DNA of 64,000 nt from contig CAIJLV010000075.1 in the NCBI GenBank assembly GCA_903821635.1, forward strand, positions 1 through 64,000, in the 5' to 3' direction. Shown piece by piece: positions 8,416 through 17,402 of this stretch. The DNA comes from an uncultured Verrucomicrobiota bacterium. Lineage in GTDB: Bacteria; Verrucomicrobiota; Verrucomicrobiia; Limisphaerales; UBA9464. The translations under genes and the position numbers were made by a program. The notes beneath the pieces were generated by a model. It was not told where the DNA came from, did not search any database, and worked only from the letters and a program-made list of their open reading frames with translations. The stretch's first letter is position 1, and the number at the start of each line of letters is the position of its first letter.

Positions 8416-10634
8416 AGGTTTTTCTACAGGCGCTTTGCGCGGCGGCGCTGATCGGAATTCTTCACGCCCAACCGCCGTTCATCGCCGGGCTGGAGCGCGA
8501 GGGCACGGAGCCGCTCGCGGGGGCGGTGCTGGCAGGCGAACTCGGCTGCACCGCGTGTCATCCGAGCGGACAGCCGGCGTTCGCCGCGAAACCGGGACCG
8601 GACCTGTCGGCCATCGGGACGCGGGCCAACGGCGCGCATCTGCGGCGGTTCCTCGCGGCGCCCTCGGCCGTGAAGCCGGGAACGACGATGCCCGACATGC
8701 TCGCGCATCTTCCGGACGCCGAGCGCGAAGACGCGGCGAACGCGCTGGCGCATTACCTCGCGTCGCTGGGTCGGCCGATGGCTTCAGGGCTGCCAACCCC
8801 GGACGCGGCGGAGCGGGGCGCAACGCTGTATCACTCGGTTGGCTGCGTGGCCTGCCATTCGCCGGAGAAGTCAGTTGCCGGATCGGTGCCGCCCGGTCCA
8901 TTGGCGGAGAAGTATTCCGTCGCGAGTCTCGCGGCATTCCTCGAACGCCCGCTGGAAGTGCGCCCGGGCGGTCGGATGCCGGACAGTCACCTCGGGCGCG
9001 CGGAGGCGGCGGACCTTGCGAGCTACCTGCTGCGCGACCAATTGGCGCCACTGACCCCGTTTCTCCCGGAACCGGCACTGGCCGCGCGCGGGAAACGGCT
9101 GTTCACCGAGCTCCGTTGCCACGCCTGCCACCGCACGGGCGAGCCCCTCGCGACCCCGATGCTCACCGCGTTTGGCCAGTTGCGGCCGGCCGAGGGCTGT
9201 CTCGCGGACAAGCCCGGTGGGTGGCCCCGGTATCCGCTCGCGGAGAATCAACGGGCCTCGCTGCGGGCGGTGTTATCCGAGGAAGCGAAAATCTGGACGC
9301 CGGCCGAGCAGGTGTCACTCGCTCTCACGCGGCTGAATTGCCTTGCCTGCCATCAGCGTGACGGACTGGGCGGCGTCGCAGCGAATCGCGGCGAGTATTT
9401 CACCGGCGAGGACGAGAACCTCGGCGACCAAGGCCGCCTACCGCCACCACTCACCGGCGTGGGCGCCAAGCTGAAAGCCGCCTGGTTGCGCGAAGTGATC
9501 GCGAACGGCGCTTCCGTGCGTCCGTATCTGCGGACGCGGATGCCGAAGTTCGGAGTGGTGAACGCCGGGTCGCTCACGGACGGCTTCAAGGCGCTCGACA
9601 CGCTATCGCCGGCCAGGTTCACCCGCGTTGCGCCGGGCGAGAAACCGCACCAGGTCGGCCGTGAACTCGCGGGCAGCAAGGGACTGAACTGCGTTGCCTG
9701 CCACACCTTCCGCGAGAAGGCCGCCGGGACCATCCGCGCACTGGACCTGATGACCATGGCGGAGCGGTTGGAGGAAAACTGGTTCCACCACTACCTGGCC
9801 CAGCCCCAACAATTCTCGCCGCTTACCATCATGCCGGCGTTCTGGCCGGACGGAAAATCGCCGCTGCCCAACCTGCTCGGCGGCGATCCGGGCCGGCAGC
9901 GCGACGCCCTCTGGCAATATCTGGAGCAGGGGCCGGACGCGACTGAACCTGCCGGCTTCGTGCTGGAGCCGCTCATCGTCACGGTGAAGGACGAAGCCGT
10001 CATCATTCGCCGCGCCTTCCCTAGCATCGGCAAACGCGGCATCGGCGTCGGCTATCCCGGCGGCATCAACCTCTCCTTCGACGCGGAGCAGATGCGGCTC
10101 GCGTCCGTGTGGAGCGGCGGGTTCATCGAAGCGTCCGGACTCTGGCTCGGCCAGGGCGCCGGGCAGGCGCGCATCCTTGGCAAAGACACTGTCACGTTCC
10201 CGCCCGGACCTGCCTTCGCCGTCCTCGCTACACCGGCCACGCCCTGGCCGGCTTTCGATCCCACGCCGCGCCCCCGATCGTCCTCGTTCAAGGGCTACAC
10301 GCTCGACGACCGGCAACGTCCCACGTTCCGCTATGTCGTGGATGGTCTTGCGGTGGAGGACTTCTTCCGCGAACGCCCCGCCGCCGCCGGACACATCCAG
10401 CTCGAACGCACGCTGAGATTCCCTGGTGCCCCGCCCGCCGGGCTGCACTTCCGCGTTGCCGCCGACAAATCCATCGAATCACGGGGAGCAAACGAGTTCG
10501 CCGTTGGCAGGAGTCTGGTCGTGCGTCTTTCCGCGCCCGGCACGATGCGGGACACAGGCGACACAAAAGAACTTCTGCTGCCTGTGACGGGCGGCGAGTT
10601 GAAACTGGAATACCAGCTCAACGCCAAGCCATGA
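8412..10634 (+). CDS. Secreted five-haem c-type cytochrome (PVC type)
   Basis: A 740-aa protein starting at GTG 8412, which overlaps the upstream TGA as GTGA. The signal peptide is MKVFLQALCAAALIGILHAQ. Five CxxCH haem sites are visible, at residues 46 (CTACH), 145 (CVACH), 236 (CHACH), 310 (CLACH) and 427 (CVACH), each followed by a typical helix and possible Met ligands such as GRMPD and TRMPKF. The last 230 residues have no haem site and look like a beta-rich domain seen in related PVC proteins. It probably carries electrons from an operon-encoded oxidase in the periplasm; no partner is proven. Its stop overlaps the next ATG (ATGA). Confidence 0.88.
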   Translation: MKVFLQALCAAALIGILHAQPPFIAGLEREGTEPLAGAVLAGELGCTACHPSGQPAFAAKPGPDLSAIGTRANGAHLRRFLAAPSAVKPGTTMPDMLAHLPDAEREDAANALAHYLASLGRPMASGLPTPDAAERGATLYHSVGCVACHSPEKSVAGSVPPGPLAEKYSVASLAAFLERPLEVRPGGRMPDSHLGRAEAADLASYLLRDQLAPLTPFLPEPALAARGKRLFTELRCHACHRTGEPLATPMLTAFGQLRPAEGCLADKPGGWPRYPLAENQRASLRAVLSEEAKIWTPAEQVSLALTRLNCLACHQRDGLGGVAANRGEYFTGEDENLGDQGRLPPPLTGVGAKLKAAWLREVIANGASVRPYLRTRMPKFGVVNAGSLTDGFKALDTLSPARFTRVAPGEKPHQVGRELAGSKGLNCVACHTFREKAAGTIRALDLMTMAERLEENWFHHYLAQPQQFSPLTIMPAFWPDGKSPLPNLLGGDPGRQRDALWQYLEQGPDATEPAGFVLEPLIVTVKDEAVIIRRAFPSIGKRGIGVGYPGGINLSFDAEQMRLASVWSGGFIEASGLWLGQGAGQARILGKDTVTFPPGPAFAVLATPATPWPAFDPTPRPRSSSFKGYTLDDRQRPTFRYVVDGLAVEDFFRERPAAAGHIQLERTLRFPGAPPAGLHFRVAADKSIESRGANEFAVGRSLVVRLSAPGTMRDTGDTKELLLPVTGGELKLEYQLNAKP

Positions 10635-12106
10635 GCCTTCGTTTTCTCAAATCACTTTACCTGCTCCCGCTCGTCGTCATCGCCGCCGGGGAGTTTGGTG
10701 ACTCGTGGGGCACGGCGGAACGAGAGGCAGCATACTATCGGCTGGTCAATGTGCCGATGCCGGAGGGCGTGTATTTGGAAGCCGGCAGTTTCGTTTCGCT
10801 GCCGGATGGACGGCTCGCCGTGGGGACGCGGCGCGGGGAAATCCTGCTGTTCTGCGGCGTCGGCGATGAAAACCCGAGTCCGAAGGCGAGCACGTTCGCC
10901 AGCGGGTTGGATGAAGTGCTGGGGCTGGCCTGGCACGACGGCGCGTTCTACGCCACGCACGCGACCGAGGTGACGCGCATCGCCGACACGAACGGCGACG
11001 GTCGCGCGGATCGTTACGACACGGTCAGCGATGCCTGGGGCTTCGGGCACTATCACGAGTTCGCGCTCGGCTCGAAGTTTGATACGGCGGGGAACCTCTA
11101 CGTCGCGCTTGGGCTGTCCGAATCCTACCACTCGAAGGAACTCTTCCGCGGCTGGGCGCTGAAAATCACGCCGGAAGGAAGGACCATCCCGCTGTGCAGC
11201 GGCCTCCGCAGTCCGCTCGGCGTGGGGCCCAACGAGCACGGCGAGATGTTCTATGTGGAGAGCCAGGGGCCGTGGAACGGCTCGTGTTCGCTCAAGCATC
11301 TCAAACCCGGCGGGTTCATGGGCCATCCCATCAGCTTCAACTGGTATCCGTTTGCAACGAACATGGGGCCGGCTCCGGTCATGCCGGATTCACCGTCGCG
11401 CATGGAAGTGGAGCGGAAACGCGTGAAGGAACTCGTGCCCTACGCCGTGGTGTTTCCCTACAAGAAGATGGGGCGCTCAATTTCCGCGTTTGAGGTCTGC
11501 CGCGCGGGCGGGAAGTTCGGTCCATTCGAAAACCAGATCTTCGTTGGCGACTACTCGTTGAGCGTGGTGATGCGCGTGACGACGGAGCTGGTCAACGGCG
11601 TGTGGCAGGGCGCGTGTTATCCCTTCCGCGAAGGGTTGGGCACCGGGATTCTTGCAGTGCATTTTACGCCGGACGGAAAGCTGATTGCCGGCGGCACGAA
11701 CCGCGGTTGGCCCGTGCGCGGGATGAAGGACAACCTGCTCCAGCGCCTCGAATGGACGGGCAAGACGCCGTTTGAGATCCTCGACATCCGGGCGCAGCCG
11801 GACGGCTTCGTGGTGCGCTTCACCCGCCCCGTGGATGCCGCGCTCGCCGCGCGCCCGGAGAGCTACGAGCTCCAGACCTACACGCACATTTACCAGCAAG
11901 GCTACGGCAGCCCCGAGGTGGACCACACTCGCCCCACAGTCGCCGCTGCTGAGGTCGCAGCGGACGGAAGCAGCGTCCGCCTGCGGGTGAAGGGCCTCGT
12001 GCAGGGACACGTTCACGACTTCCATCTGCGGGCGTTCAAATCCCGGAACGACGAGCCGCTGCTTCATGACCGTGCCTACTACACGCTGAACGAAATCCCG
12101 AAATGA
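10631..12106 (+). CDS. Secreted beta-propeller protein, PVC dehydrogenase-like (no haem site)
   Basis: The start ATG 10631 overlaps the upstream TGA (ATGA) and gives a 491-aa protein with signal peptide SLRFLKSLYLLPLVVIAAG. The body is a six-bladed propeller of the sorbosone/glucose dehydrogenase kind: SFVSLPDGRLAVGTRRGEI, TNGDGRADRYD, GLRSPLGVGPNEHGEMFYVE, VGDYSLSVVMRV, GGTNRGWPVRG. A beta-sandwich tail carries RPVDAALAARPESYELQTY. There is no CxxCH motif. It may act with the neighbouring multihaem cytochrome, a common pairing in Planctomycetes, but the reaction is unknown. Confidence 0.82.
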   Translation: MSLRFLKSLYLLPLVVIAAGEFGDSWGTAEREAAYYRLVNVPMPEGVYLEAGSFVSLPDGRLAVGTRRGEILLFCGVGDENPSPKASTFASGLDEVLGLAWHDGAFYATHATEVTRIADTNGDGRADRYDTVSDAWGFGHYHEFALGSKFDTAGNLYVALGLSESYHSKELFRGWALKITPEGRTIPLCSGLRSPLGVGPNEHGEMFYVESQGPWNGSCSLKHLKPGGFMGHPISFNWYPFATNMGPAPVMPDSPSRMEVERKRVKELVPYAVVFPYKKMGRSISAFEVCRAGGKFGPFENQIFVGDYSLSVVMRVTTELVNGVWQGACYPFREGLGTGILAVHFTPDGKLIAGGTNRGWPVRGMKDNLLQRLEWTGKTPFEILDIRAQPDGFVVRFTRPVDAALAARPESYELQTYTHIYQQGYGSPEVDHTRPTVAAAEVAADGSSVRLRVKGLVQGHVHDFHLRAFKSRNDEPLLHDRAYYTLNEIPK

Positions 12107-12249
12107 CGGCAGGAAGCACAGCGGCTCAGCGGCCATCGGACGGAATGCACGGGGCAGGAAGGAACCGGAATTCCTTGGGCAGGCACACGCCGCCTGCTCC
12201 GCCTGCGTGGCCCGGGTCACGCATTTCGCCTACGCGAGCTGTCCGAGCC

Positions 12250-13023
12250 GTGAACCCACTCGCACTTCCACTTCTCCGCCTCGCCCTCGGCTGCCTGCTC
12301 GCGGTGCTGACGAACCTCACCGCGGTCCGCGCCGCCGAACCAAAGTCTCCCGAGCGCACTGTGGTTCCGCGCGCGACGCGCGACATCTCCGGCTGGCGGG
12401 TTCACATCCACAGGAAGCTGCTTGAGAACGAGGCGGAGGACACCGCGCGCGCCCTCGCCGGGTTGAGGAAGATGCTCGATGAGATTGTGCGCGATCTGCC
12501 TCCGCCCGCGGTGGCCGAGCTGAGGAAGGTGCCGCTCTATTTTTCCACCGCCTACCAGCTAGGCCGCAGCGGCGCGGAGTTTCATCCCGACGCGGGCTGG
12601 CTGGTCGTCAACGGACGGGACCCGGCAATGGCGCGCGGGGTGGAGTTTTCTGGGGTGCATGACTTTGAGTCGGAGATGCGGCGGATGCCGAACTTCGCCC
12701 TGCACGAATTAACCCACGCCTACCACCACCGCGTGCTCGCGGACGGCTTCGACAACGCAGAGGTCAAGGCCGCCTACGACCGCGCCAAGGAGGTCGGCAG
12801 CTACGAGCGCGTCGAACGCTCCTTTGGGGAAGGCAACGGCCGGGCCAATACCTTCGAGCGGGCCTACGCCCTGACCAGCCCGATGGAGTATTTCGCCGAG
12901 ACCACCGAAGCCTATTTCACGCGCAACGACTTCTTCCCCTTCTCCCGCGCCGAACTGAAGCAGCACGATCCCGAACTGTTTACGCTGCTGGAAACCCTCT
13001 GGGGCGTGCCGGCCACGAAATGA
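12250..13023 (+). CDS. Secreted HExxH metallopeptidase, ATLF-like
   Basis: I chose GTG 12250 because a clean signal peptide starts there (MNPLALPLLRLALGCLLAVL). An in-frame ATG at 12103 overlaps the previous stop (ATGA) but adds 49 low-complexity residues. The 257-aa product has HELTH at 152-156 and a distal glutamate in MEYFAE at 213, then a segment ending RAELKQHDPELFTLLETLWG. This is the same layout as the central domain of the 5050-8415 fusion (HELAH, EYFAE, RAELLEYDPGLAALCREVFG), so the two are paralogous zinc peptidases. The target is unknown. Confidence 0.75.
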   Translation: MNPLALPLLRLALGCLLAVLTNLTAVRAAEPKSPERTVVPRATRDISGWRVHIHRKLLENEAEDTARALAGLRKMLDEIVRDLPPPAVAELRKVPLYFSTAYQLGRSGAEFHPDAGWLVVNGRDPAMARGVEFSGVHDFESEMRRMPNFALHELTHAYHHRVLADGFDNAEVKAAYDRAKEVGSYERVERSFGEGNGRANTFERAYALTSPMEYFAETTEAYFTRNDFFPFSRAELKQHDPELFTLLETLWGVPATK

Positions 13024-14048
13024 AGGCGATTCTCCTCAGCGCCCTCCTCGTGTTCGGCGGACGCGCCCTCGCGCATCCCGTGCCGGAGAATCCGCAGTGG
13101 CTGACCTATCCCGGCGGTGACGGCCCTGGAAAAGGCAAACACATCGTCCTGATTGCGGCCGACCAAGAGTATCGCAGCGAGCAGGCGCTGCCCATGATGG
13201 CGAAGATTCTCAGCGTGCGTCACGGGTTCGACTGCACCGTGCTCTTCGGCGTGAACGAACGCGGTGAGGTGGACCCCACCATGCCGGTGTATCCCGAAAG
13301 GGGAAAAGAGGCCGAGTTCCGACCACACCACATTCCCGGCCTCGAACACCTCGCCTCCGCCGAGCTCGTCGTCTTCTTCACCCGACTGCTCACCCTGCCG
13401 AAGCCCGAGATGGAGCACATCGTGAAGTATGTGGACTCCGGCAAACCCATCATTGCGCTGCGCACGGCGAATCACGGCTTCAACGTCCCGCTGCCCTACA
13501 AGATCAACGGCAAGCAGGTGCGCTGGGGTGAGGACGTGCTTGGCGGCACGTTTCTGAACCACCACGGACGATGGATGGCAGACTCTACCCGCGGCAAACT
13601 CGTCGAAGCACAGAAAGGCCATCCCGTGCTCACCGGCGTCACCGATGTCTGGGGCAACTCTGACGTCTATCGAACCTACCAGGAAGGCGCTAGCCTGCCG
13701 GCGGGTTGCACTGCGCTCGTCTGGGGGCAGCCGCTCCTGGGCCGCCAGCCCGATGACCCGCCAAATGAGGAGCTCGAACCGCTGCCGGTGGCGTTGGTGA
13801 AACACTGGCAGACCAGCGTCGGCAAAACCGCCCGCGTCTTCCACTCCACGATGGGCAGCGCCTCCGATTTGAAGAGCGCCGGCCTGCGTCGCCTGATCAT
13901 CAACGCCGCCTACTGGGGCATGGGCATGGAGTCCGCCATCAGCGCCACACGCAGCGTTGAGATCGTCGGCGACTACCGGCCGCTCGGCAGTGGTTTCAAT
14001 TACCAGGGACTGGGCGTCGTCCCGAAACCGGTCGCGGCCTACCGATGA
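13020..14048 (+). CDS. ThuA-like class I glutamine-amidotransferase-fold protein
   Basis: A 342-aa protein whose ATG overlaps the previous TGA. A short signal peptide ([17 protein letters not shown]) is followed by a ThuA-type Rossmann-like fold: [20 protein letters not shown], then [52 protein letters not shown] and [15 protein letters not shown]. ThuA proteins are linked to trehalose or other disaccharide use but have no settled catalytic role. In Verrucomicrobia they often accompany haem-binding and sugar oxidoreductase genes, as here. Confidence 0.87.
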   Translation: MKAILLSALLVFGGRALAHPVPENPQWLTYPGGDGPGKGKHIVLIAADQEYRSEQALPMMAKILSVRHGFDCTVLFGVNERGEVDPTMPVYPERGKEAEFRPHHIPGLEHLASAELVVFFTRLLTLPKPEMEHIVKYVDSGKPIIALRTANHGFNVPLPYKINGKQVRWGEDVLGGTFLNHHGRWMADSTRGKLVEAQKGHPVLTGVTDVWGNSDVYRTYQEGASLPAGCTALVWGQPLLGRQPDDPPNEELEPLPVALVKHWQTSVGKTARVFHSTMGSASDLKSAGLRRLIINAAYWGMGMESAISATRSVEIVGDYRPLGSGFNYQGLGVVPKPVAAYR

Positions 14049-14085
14049 CCGGAAACAGCCCGTTGATGTCGCCCCAACTTCACCC

Positions 14086-15189
14086 ATGAAAATCACCCGC
14101 ATCTTTGCCCATCGCGTTGAACTCCCGCTGCACGAGACCACCTACAAATGGTCCGGCGGCAAATCGGTGACCGTCTTCGACAGCACCATCGTCGGCGTTG
14201 AAACCGATACCGGCCTCATCGGCTACGGCGAGGTTTGTCCGCTCGGGCCGTTTTACTTGCCGGCGTATGCCGAAGGCGTGCGCGCTGGTCTGCGCGAGCT
14301 CGGACCGCACTTGCTCGGCGAAGATCCCCGCCAGCTCGTGAAGCTCAATCGCACGATGGACGCCGCGCTCAAGGGCCATCCCTACGTGAAGAGCGGCCTC
14401 GATATCGCCTGCTGGGACATTCTCGGCCAAGCGACGGGTCTGCCGGTCTGCGAATTGCTCGGCGGCCGTTACGGCGAAGACGTGCATCTCTACCGCGCCA
14501 TCTCGCAGGAGTCGCCGGAGCAGATGGCGGCGAAAGTTGCGGGCTATCGCGCGGAAGGCTATCGCCGGTTTCAACTCAAGGTCGGGGGCGATCCGGATGT
14601 GGACATCGCGCGCATCTTCGCCGTCGCCGCGAAACTCCAGCCCGGAGATCGCCTCGTGGCGGACGCGAACACCGGCTGGGTGCAGCACGAAGCCGTGCGC
14701 ATCGCGAAGGCGGTGCGCGACGTGGACGTTTACATCGAGCAACCGTGCCTCACCTACGAGGAGTGCCTCGCCGTGCGCCGCCAGATTCCGCATCCGTTCG
14801 TGCTCGATGAGAATATCGACGACCTCGGCATCCTGCTCCGCGCGAAGTCGGATCTCGCGATGGACGTGGTGAATCTGAAGATCAGCAAGCTCGGCGGACT
14901 CACGAAGATCAAACAGGCCCGCGACCTCTGCGTAAGCATGGGCATCGGCATGACGTTGGAAGATTCCTGGGGTGGCGACATCGCGACCGCAGCCATCGCG
15001 CATCTCGCGCACAGCACACCGCCCGAGTTTCTGTTCAGCACCACCGACTTCAACAGCTACGTGAGCGTGAGCACGGCCGACGGTGCCCCGCAGCGCGTGA
15101 ACGGCCGCATGGCCGCCTCGAAAGCGCCGGGTCTGGGCATTCGCCCGAGACTCAACGTGCTTGGCCCGCGGGTGGTGGTGGTCGAATGA
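14086..15189 (+). CDS. Enolase-superfamily (MR/MLE) enzyme, resembling cis-3-hydroxyproline dehydratase / hydroxyproline-betaine epimerase
   Basis: ATG 14086 gives a 367-aa protein of normal family length; upstream codons overlap the ThuA gene. The N-terminal capping domain ([15 protein letters not shown]) precedes a TIM barrel with metal ligands in [16 protein letters not shown] and VLDENIDD. The two candidate catalytic lysines lie in RRFQLKVGG and LKISKLGG, followed by LEDSWGGDI. The QLK form of the KxK motif and DSWGGDI recall the hydroxyproline-type subgroup. The exact substrate cannot be read from sequence; other acid-sugar or amino-acid substrates are possible. It is the last operon gene and, unlike its neighbours, has no signal peptide. 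Confidence 0.85.
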   Translation: MKITRIFAHRVELPLHETTYKWSGGKSVTVFDSTIVGVETDTGLIGYGEVCPLGPFYLPAYAEGVRAGLRELGPHLLGEDPRQLVKLNRTMDAALKGHPYVKSGLDIACWDILGQATGLPVCELLGGRYGEDVHLYRAISQESPEQMAAKVAGYRAEGYRRFQLKVGGDPDVDIARIFAVAAKLQPGDRLVADANTGWVQHEAVRIAKAVRDVDVYIEQPCLTYEECLAVRRQIPHPFVLDENIDDLGILLRAKSDLAMDVVNLKISKLGGLTKIKQARDLCVSMGIGMTLEDSWGGDIATAAIAHLAHSTPPEFLFSTTDFNSYVSVSTADGAPQRVNGRMAASKAPGLGIRPRLNVLGPRVVVVE

Positions 15190-15542
15190 TGTGGCCCTAC
15201 ACGGGACGTGTGCTGTCAGTCGGCGCAGGCCTGACAATCCGGGGACGGCCAGCCCGTTCACTCGGGCTGGCCGCTCCCGGAACATTTCGACGGTTCCCCC
15301 GCGCCACGGCCGAGGGGTCGTAGGGAACGGTGTCCACGGAGGTCGAGTTGACCGGCTCCGGCTGGCGCCTGGTATCTGCTAAGTCTGCCGGCCGTGCTAA
15401 CCGGTGCGGCTCTGGCGGAAACCGGCGTCGCGCCTCCCGGCATGGGCCGGGCAACCCGCTCGCAGCCCTCAAGAAGCACCCACCTTGAACCGATTTTCTG
15501 TGCGGTCGGTCCAACCGGCGGGGATTATCCCGTGAAACGCCG
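15190..15542. other. Intergenic region between the operon end and the sigma-factor gene
   Basis: About 350 bp with the operon-end hairpin near its left side and presumably the promoter of the sigma-factor operon near its right side. I find no gene, tRNA or repeat array. A short stretch near 15330-15370 resembles the start of the 19200 region of the esterase gene but is too short to call a gene remnant. Confidence 0.4.
15246..15273 (+). terminator. Perfect 11-bp hairpin after the 3743-15189 operon
   Basis: CGGCCAGCCCG, loop TTCACT, CGGGCTGGCCG, starting 57 bases after the TGA of the last operon gene. The stem is perfect and GC-rich but has no U-tract, which is frequent in this phylum. Termination is inferred. 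Confidence 0.55.
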
Positions 15543-17402
15543 ATGAACGACGACGCCAGCCTGCTCCGCGAGTTTGCCCAGACGGGCGCGGAGTCCGCCT
15601 TCGCCGAACTCGTGCGCCGGCACCTCGACTTGGTTCACTCCGCCGCCCTCCGGCAGGTCGCCGGCGACGCGCACCGGGCCGAGGACGTGACGCAGGCGGT
15701 GTTCGTTGAGTTGGCCCGGCAAGCCCGACGGCTCGCGGAACACCGGTCCCTTGCCGGCTGGCTTTACACGACGGCACGGCACGTTGCCGCCCGCAACCAG
15801 CGCACCGAACAACGCCGGGTTGCCCGGGAACAAACCGCCCACGCGATGAATGATTTCCCGGGATCCTCGCCGCCGGATTGGGCGGAGCTTCGTCCGCTGC
15901 TGGATGAAGCCATGCACCGACTGTCCGCACCGGACCGCGAGGCGGTGGTGCTGCGCGTGTTCCAGAACCAGCCGCTGGCCGTCGTGGGCGGCGCCTTGGG
16001 TGTCAGCGAAAATGCCGCCCGGATGCGCGTGGACCGCGCCCTCGAACGGCTGCGGCACGAACTGGCCCGCCGTGGGGTGGTTTCCACCGCCGCGGCGTTG
16101 GCGTCGGTGCTGGGCGCCCACGCGGTGACGCCGGCGCCCGCCGGGTTGGCGCTCGCCGTCGCCGCGGCCGCGAAAGGGGTTCCACTGGCGGCGACCGGGC
16201 TCGTGCTCGGCAACCTCAGTGAAGCGGTGCTGCTCTTTATGACGACCAAGAAGTGGCTCGCGGTGGGCGCCGTGGTGCTGGCGGGCGTGGCGGTGGTGAC
16301 ACCGCGTCTGCCCCGGCCCGCCGCGGTGCCGGAGCCGGAAGTGGAGTTCACCCCGTCGGCGCCGGTAATCATTTCCACGAACGTCAACTTGGCGGCCGGG
16401 TTCAAGTGGGCGGCAATCGAGGCGGCTGACTACCGGCAGTTCATCGCCAACCTGCGCGCGAGCGGGGCGCCGGAGCGGTTGGTGCGCGACGTGGTGGCCC
16501 TGGAGCTGTGCCGCACCTACGTGCCGCGCTACCGGGAGGTGATGGGCACGCAACCGGAAACGGCCTACTGGCAGAAGACCAAGCAACGCCTTGTCACCAT
16601 TGAACAGCAGCGGCGTTACGCGGAATTGGACGCCGAGGTCAGGGCCATCCTGCGCGGACTCTTCGGCCCGGACATTGACGTGAACGACGCGATCAACGTC
16701 CTGCACTGCCAACCGGACCTCGGCTTGGTGGCACTGGCGTGGCTGCCGGACGAATTGGTGCCACGGGTTCAAGCCACCCTGGAGCCGATCCTGGCCCGGC
16801 AACGAGCAGAACAGAAACCCCAGGAGACAGGCTTGGACGAAGAACGCCGCCTCCAGCAACAGATCGAGGCGCTCAGACCCATCCTGACGGCCGGGCAGTT
16901 GGAGGAGTATCGCCAGCGGAATTCGCCCGGAACCCGGCACATCAAGTCGTTGATTCGCCATTGGGACGCCTCCGAGGCGGAGTTCCGGCAATTGGTCCGG
17001 CACAACGACAATTCCCTCTTCAATCCGACGACCCGGATGGAGGACCTCCGGGCCCGGGAAACCGCCGCCACCAAGTTGTTCGGGGCCGAGCGGGCCGCGA
17101 GTTTCGTCCGGGCCACGGACTTGGGCTACGGCTATGCGCAGAAGTTTGCCCAACAAGCCGGCTTGCCACCGGACACCGCGGACCAGTTTTGGGAAGTAAA
17201 ACGGGCCACGCTCGTCGCGGACGAACGGCTCCGACAGAACCCGCAGCTCTCGCCCGCGCAACGCCAACTCGAACGCAATGCCCTGGCCGCCCGGGCCAAG
17301 GCCGAGGTAACCGCCCTCGTCGGCGCGGGAGGCCTCCGTAGCCTGCGGCAGGATTGGCCTTGGTGGCGGGCGCTCGAAAACCCGGAGCCGGGAACCCCAT
17401 GA
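15543..17402 (+). CDS. ECF-type RNA polymerase sigma factor with a membrane segment and long C-terminal domain
   Basis: A 619-aa protein. Residues 1-180 are a sigma-70 family ECF core: region 2 (FAELVRRHLDLVHSAALRQV, AEDVTQAVFVELARQARRL, LAGWLYTTARHVA) and region 4 (LSAPDREAVVLRVFQNQPL, SENAARMRVDRALERLR). Two hydrophobic stretches follow near 180-260 (GLALAVAAAAKGVPLAATGL and WLAVGAVVLAGVAVVT), so the C-terminal 350 residues probably lie outside the membrane. That part is helical and paralogous to the next gene product. No separate anti-sigma factor is visible, so control may be built into the same chain. Its TGA overlaps the next ATG. Confidence 0.9.
   Translation: MNDDASLLREFAQTGAESAFAELVRRHLDLVHSAALRQVAGDAHRAEDVTQAVFVELARQARRLAEHRSLAGWLYTTARHVAARNQRTEQRRVAREQTAHAMNDFPGSSPPDWAELRPLLDEAMHRLSAPDREAVVLRVFQNQPLAVVGGALGVSENAARMRVDRALERLRHELARRGVVSTAAALASVLGAHAVTPAPAGLALAVAAAAKGVPLAATGLVLGNLSEAVLLFMTTKKWLAVGAVVLAGVAVVTPRLPRPAAVPEPEVEFTPSAPVIISTNVNLAAGFKWAAIEAADYRQFIANLRASGAPERLVRDVVALELCRTYVPRYREVMGTQPETAYWQKTKQRLVTIEQQRRYAELDAEVRAILRGLFGPDIDVNDAINVLHCQPDLGLVALAWLPDELVPRVQATLEPILARQRAEQKPQETGLDEERRLQQQIEALRPILTAGQLEEYRQRNSPGTRHIKSLIRHWDASEAEFRQLVRHNDNSLFNPTTRMEDLRARETAATKLFGAERAASFVRATDLGYGYAQKFAQQAGLPPDTADQFWEVKRATLVADERLRQNPQLSPAQRQLERNALAARAKAEVTALVGAGGLRSLRQDWPWWRALENPEPGTP

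Noticed and set aside
12103..12249. ATG at 12103 with ATGA overlap as start of the metallopeptidase
   Set aside because: It adds 49 Pro/Arg/Ser-rich residues before a clean signal peptide that begins at GTG 12250.
12912..14141. 409-codon minus-strand frame opposite the ThuA-like gene
   Set aside because: Same antisense effect; the plus-strand ThuA and enolase genes explain the region.
15328..15376. Short similarity to the esterase gene near 19192-19245 (GGTGTCC..GAGGTC.AGTTGACCGG)
   Set aside because: Only about 30 matching bases in two short blocks; too little for a gene remnant or regulatory repeat without more copies.
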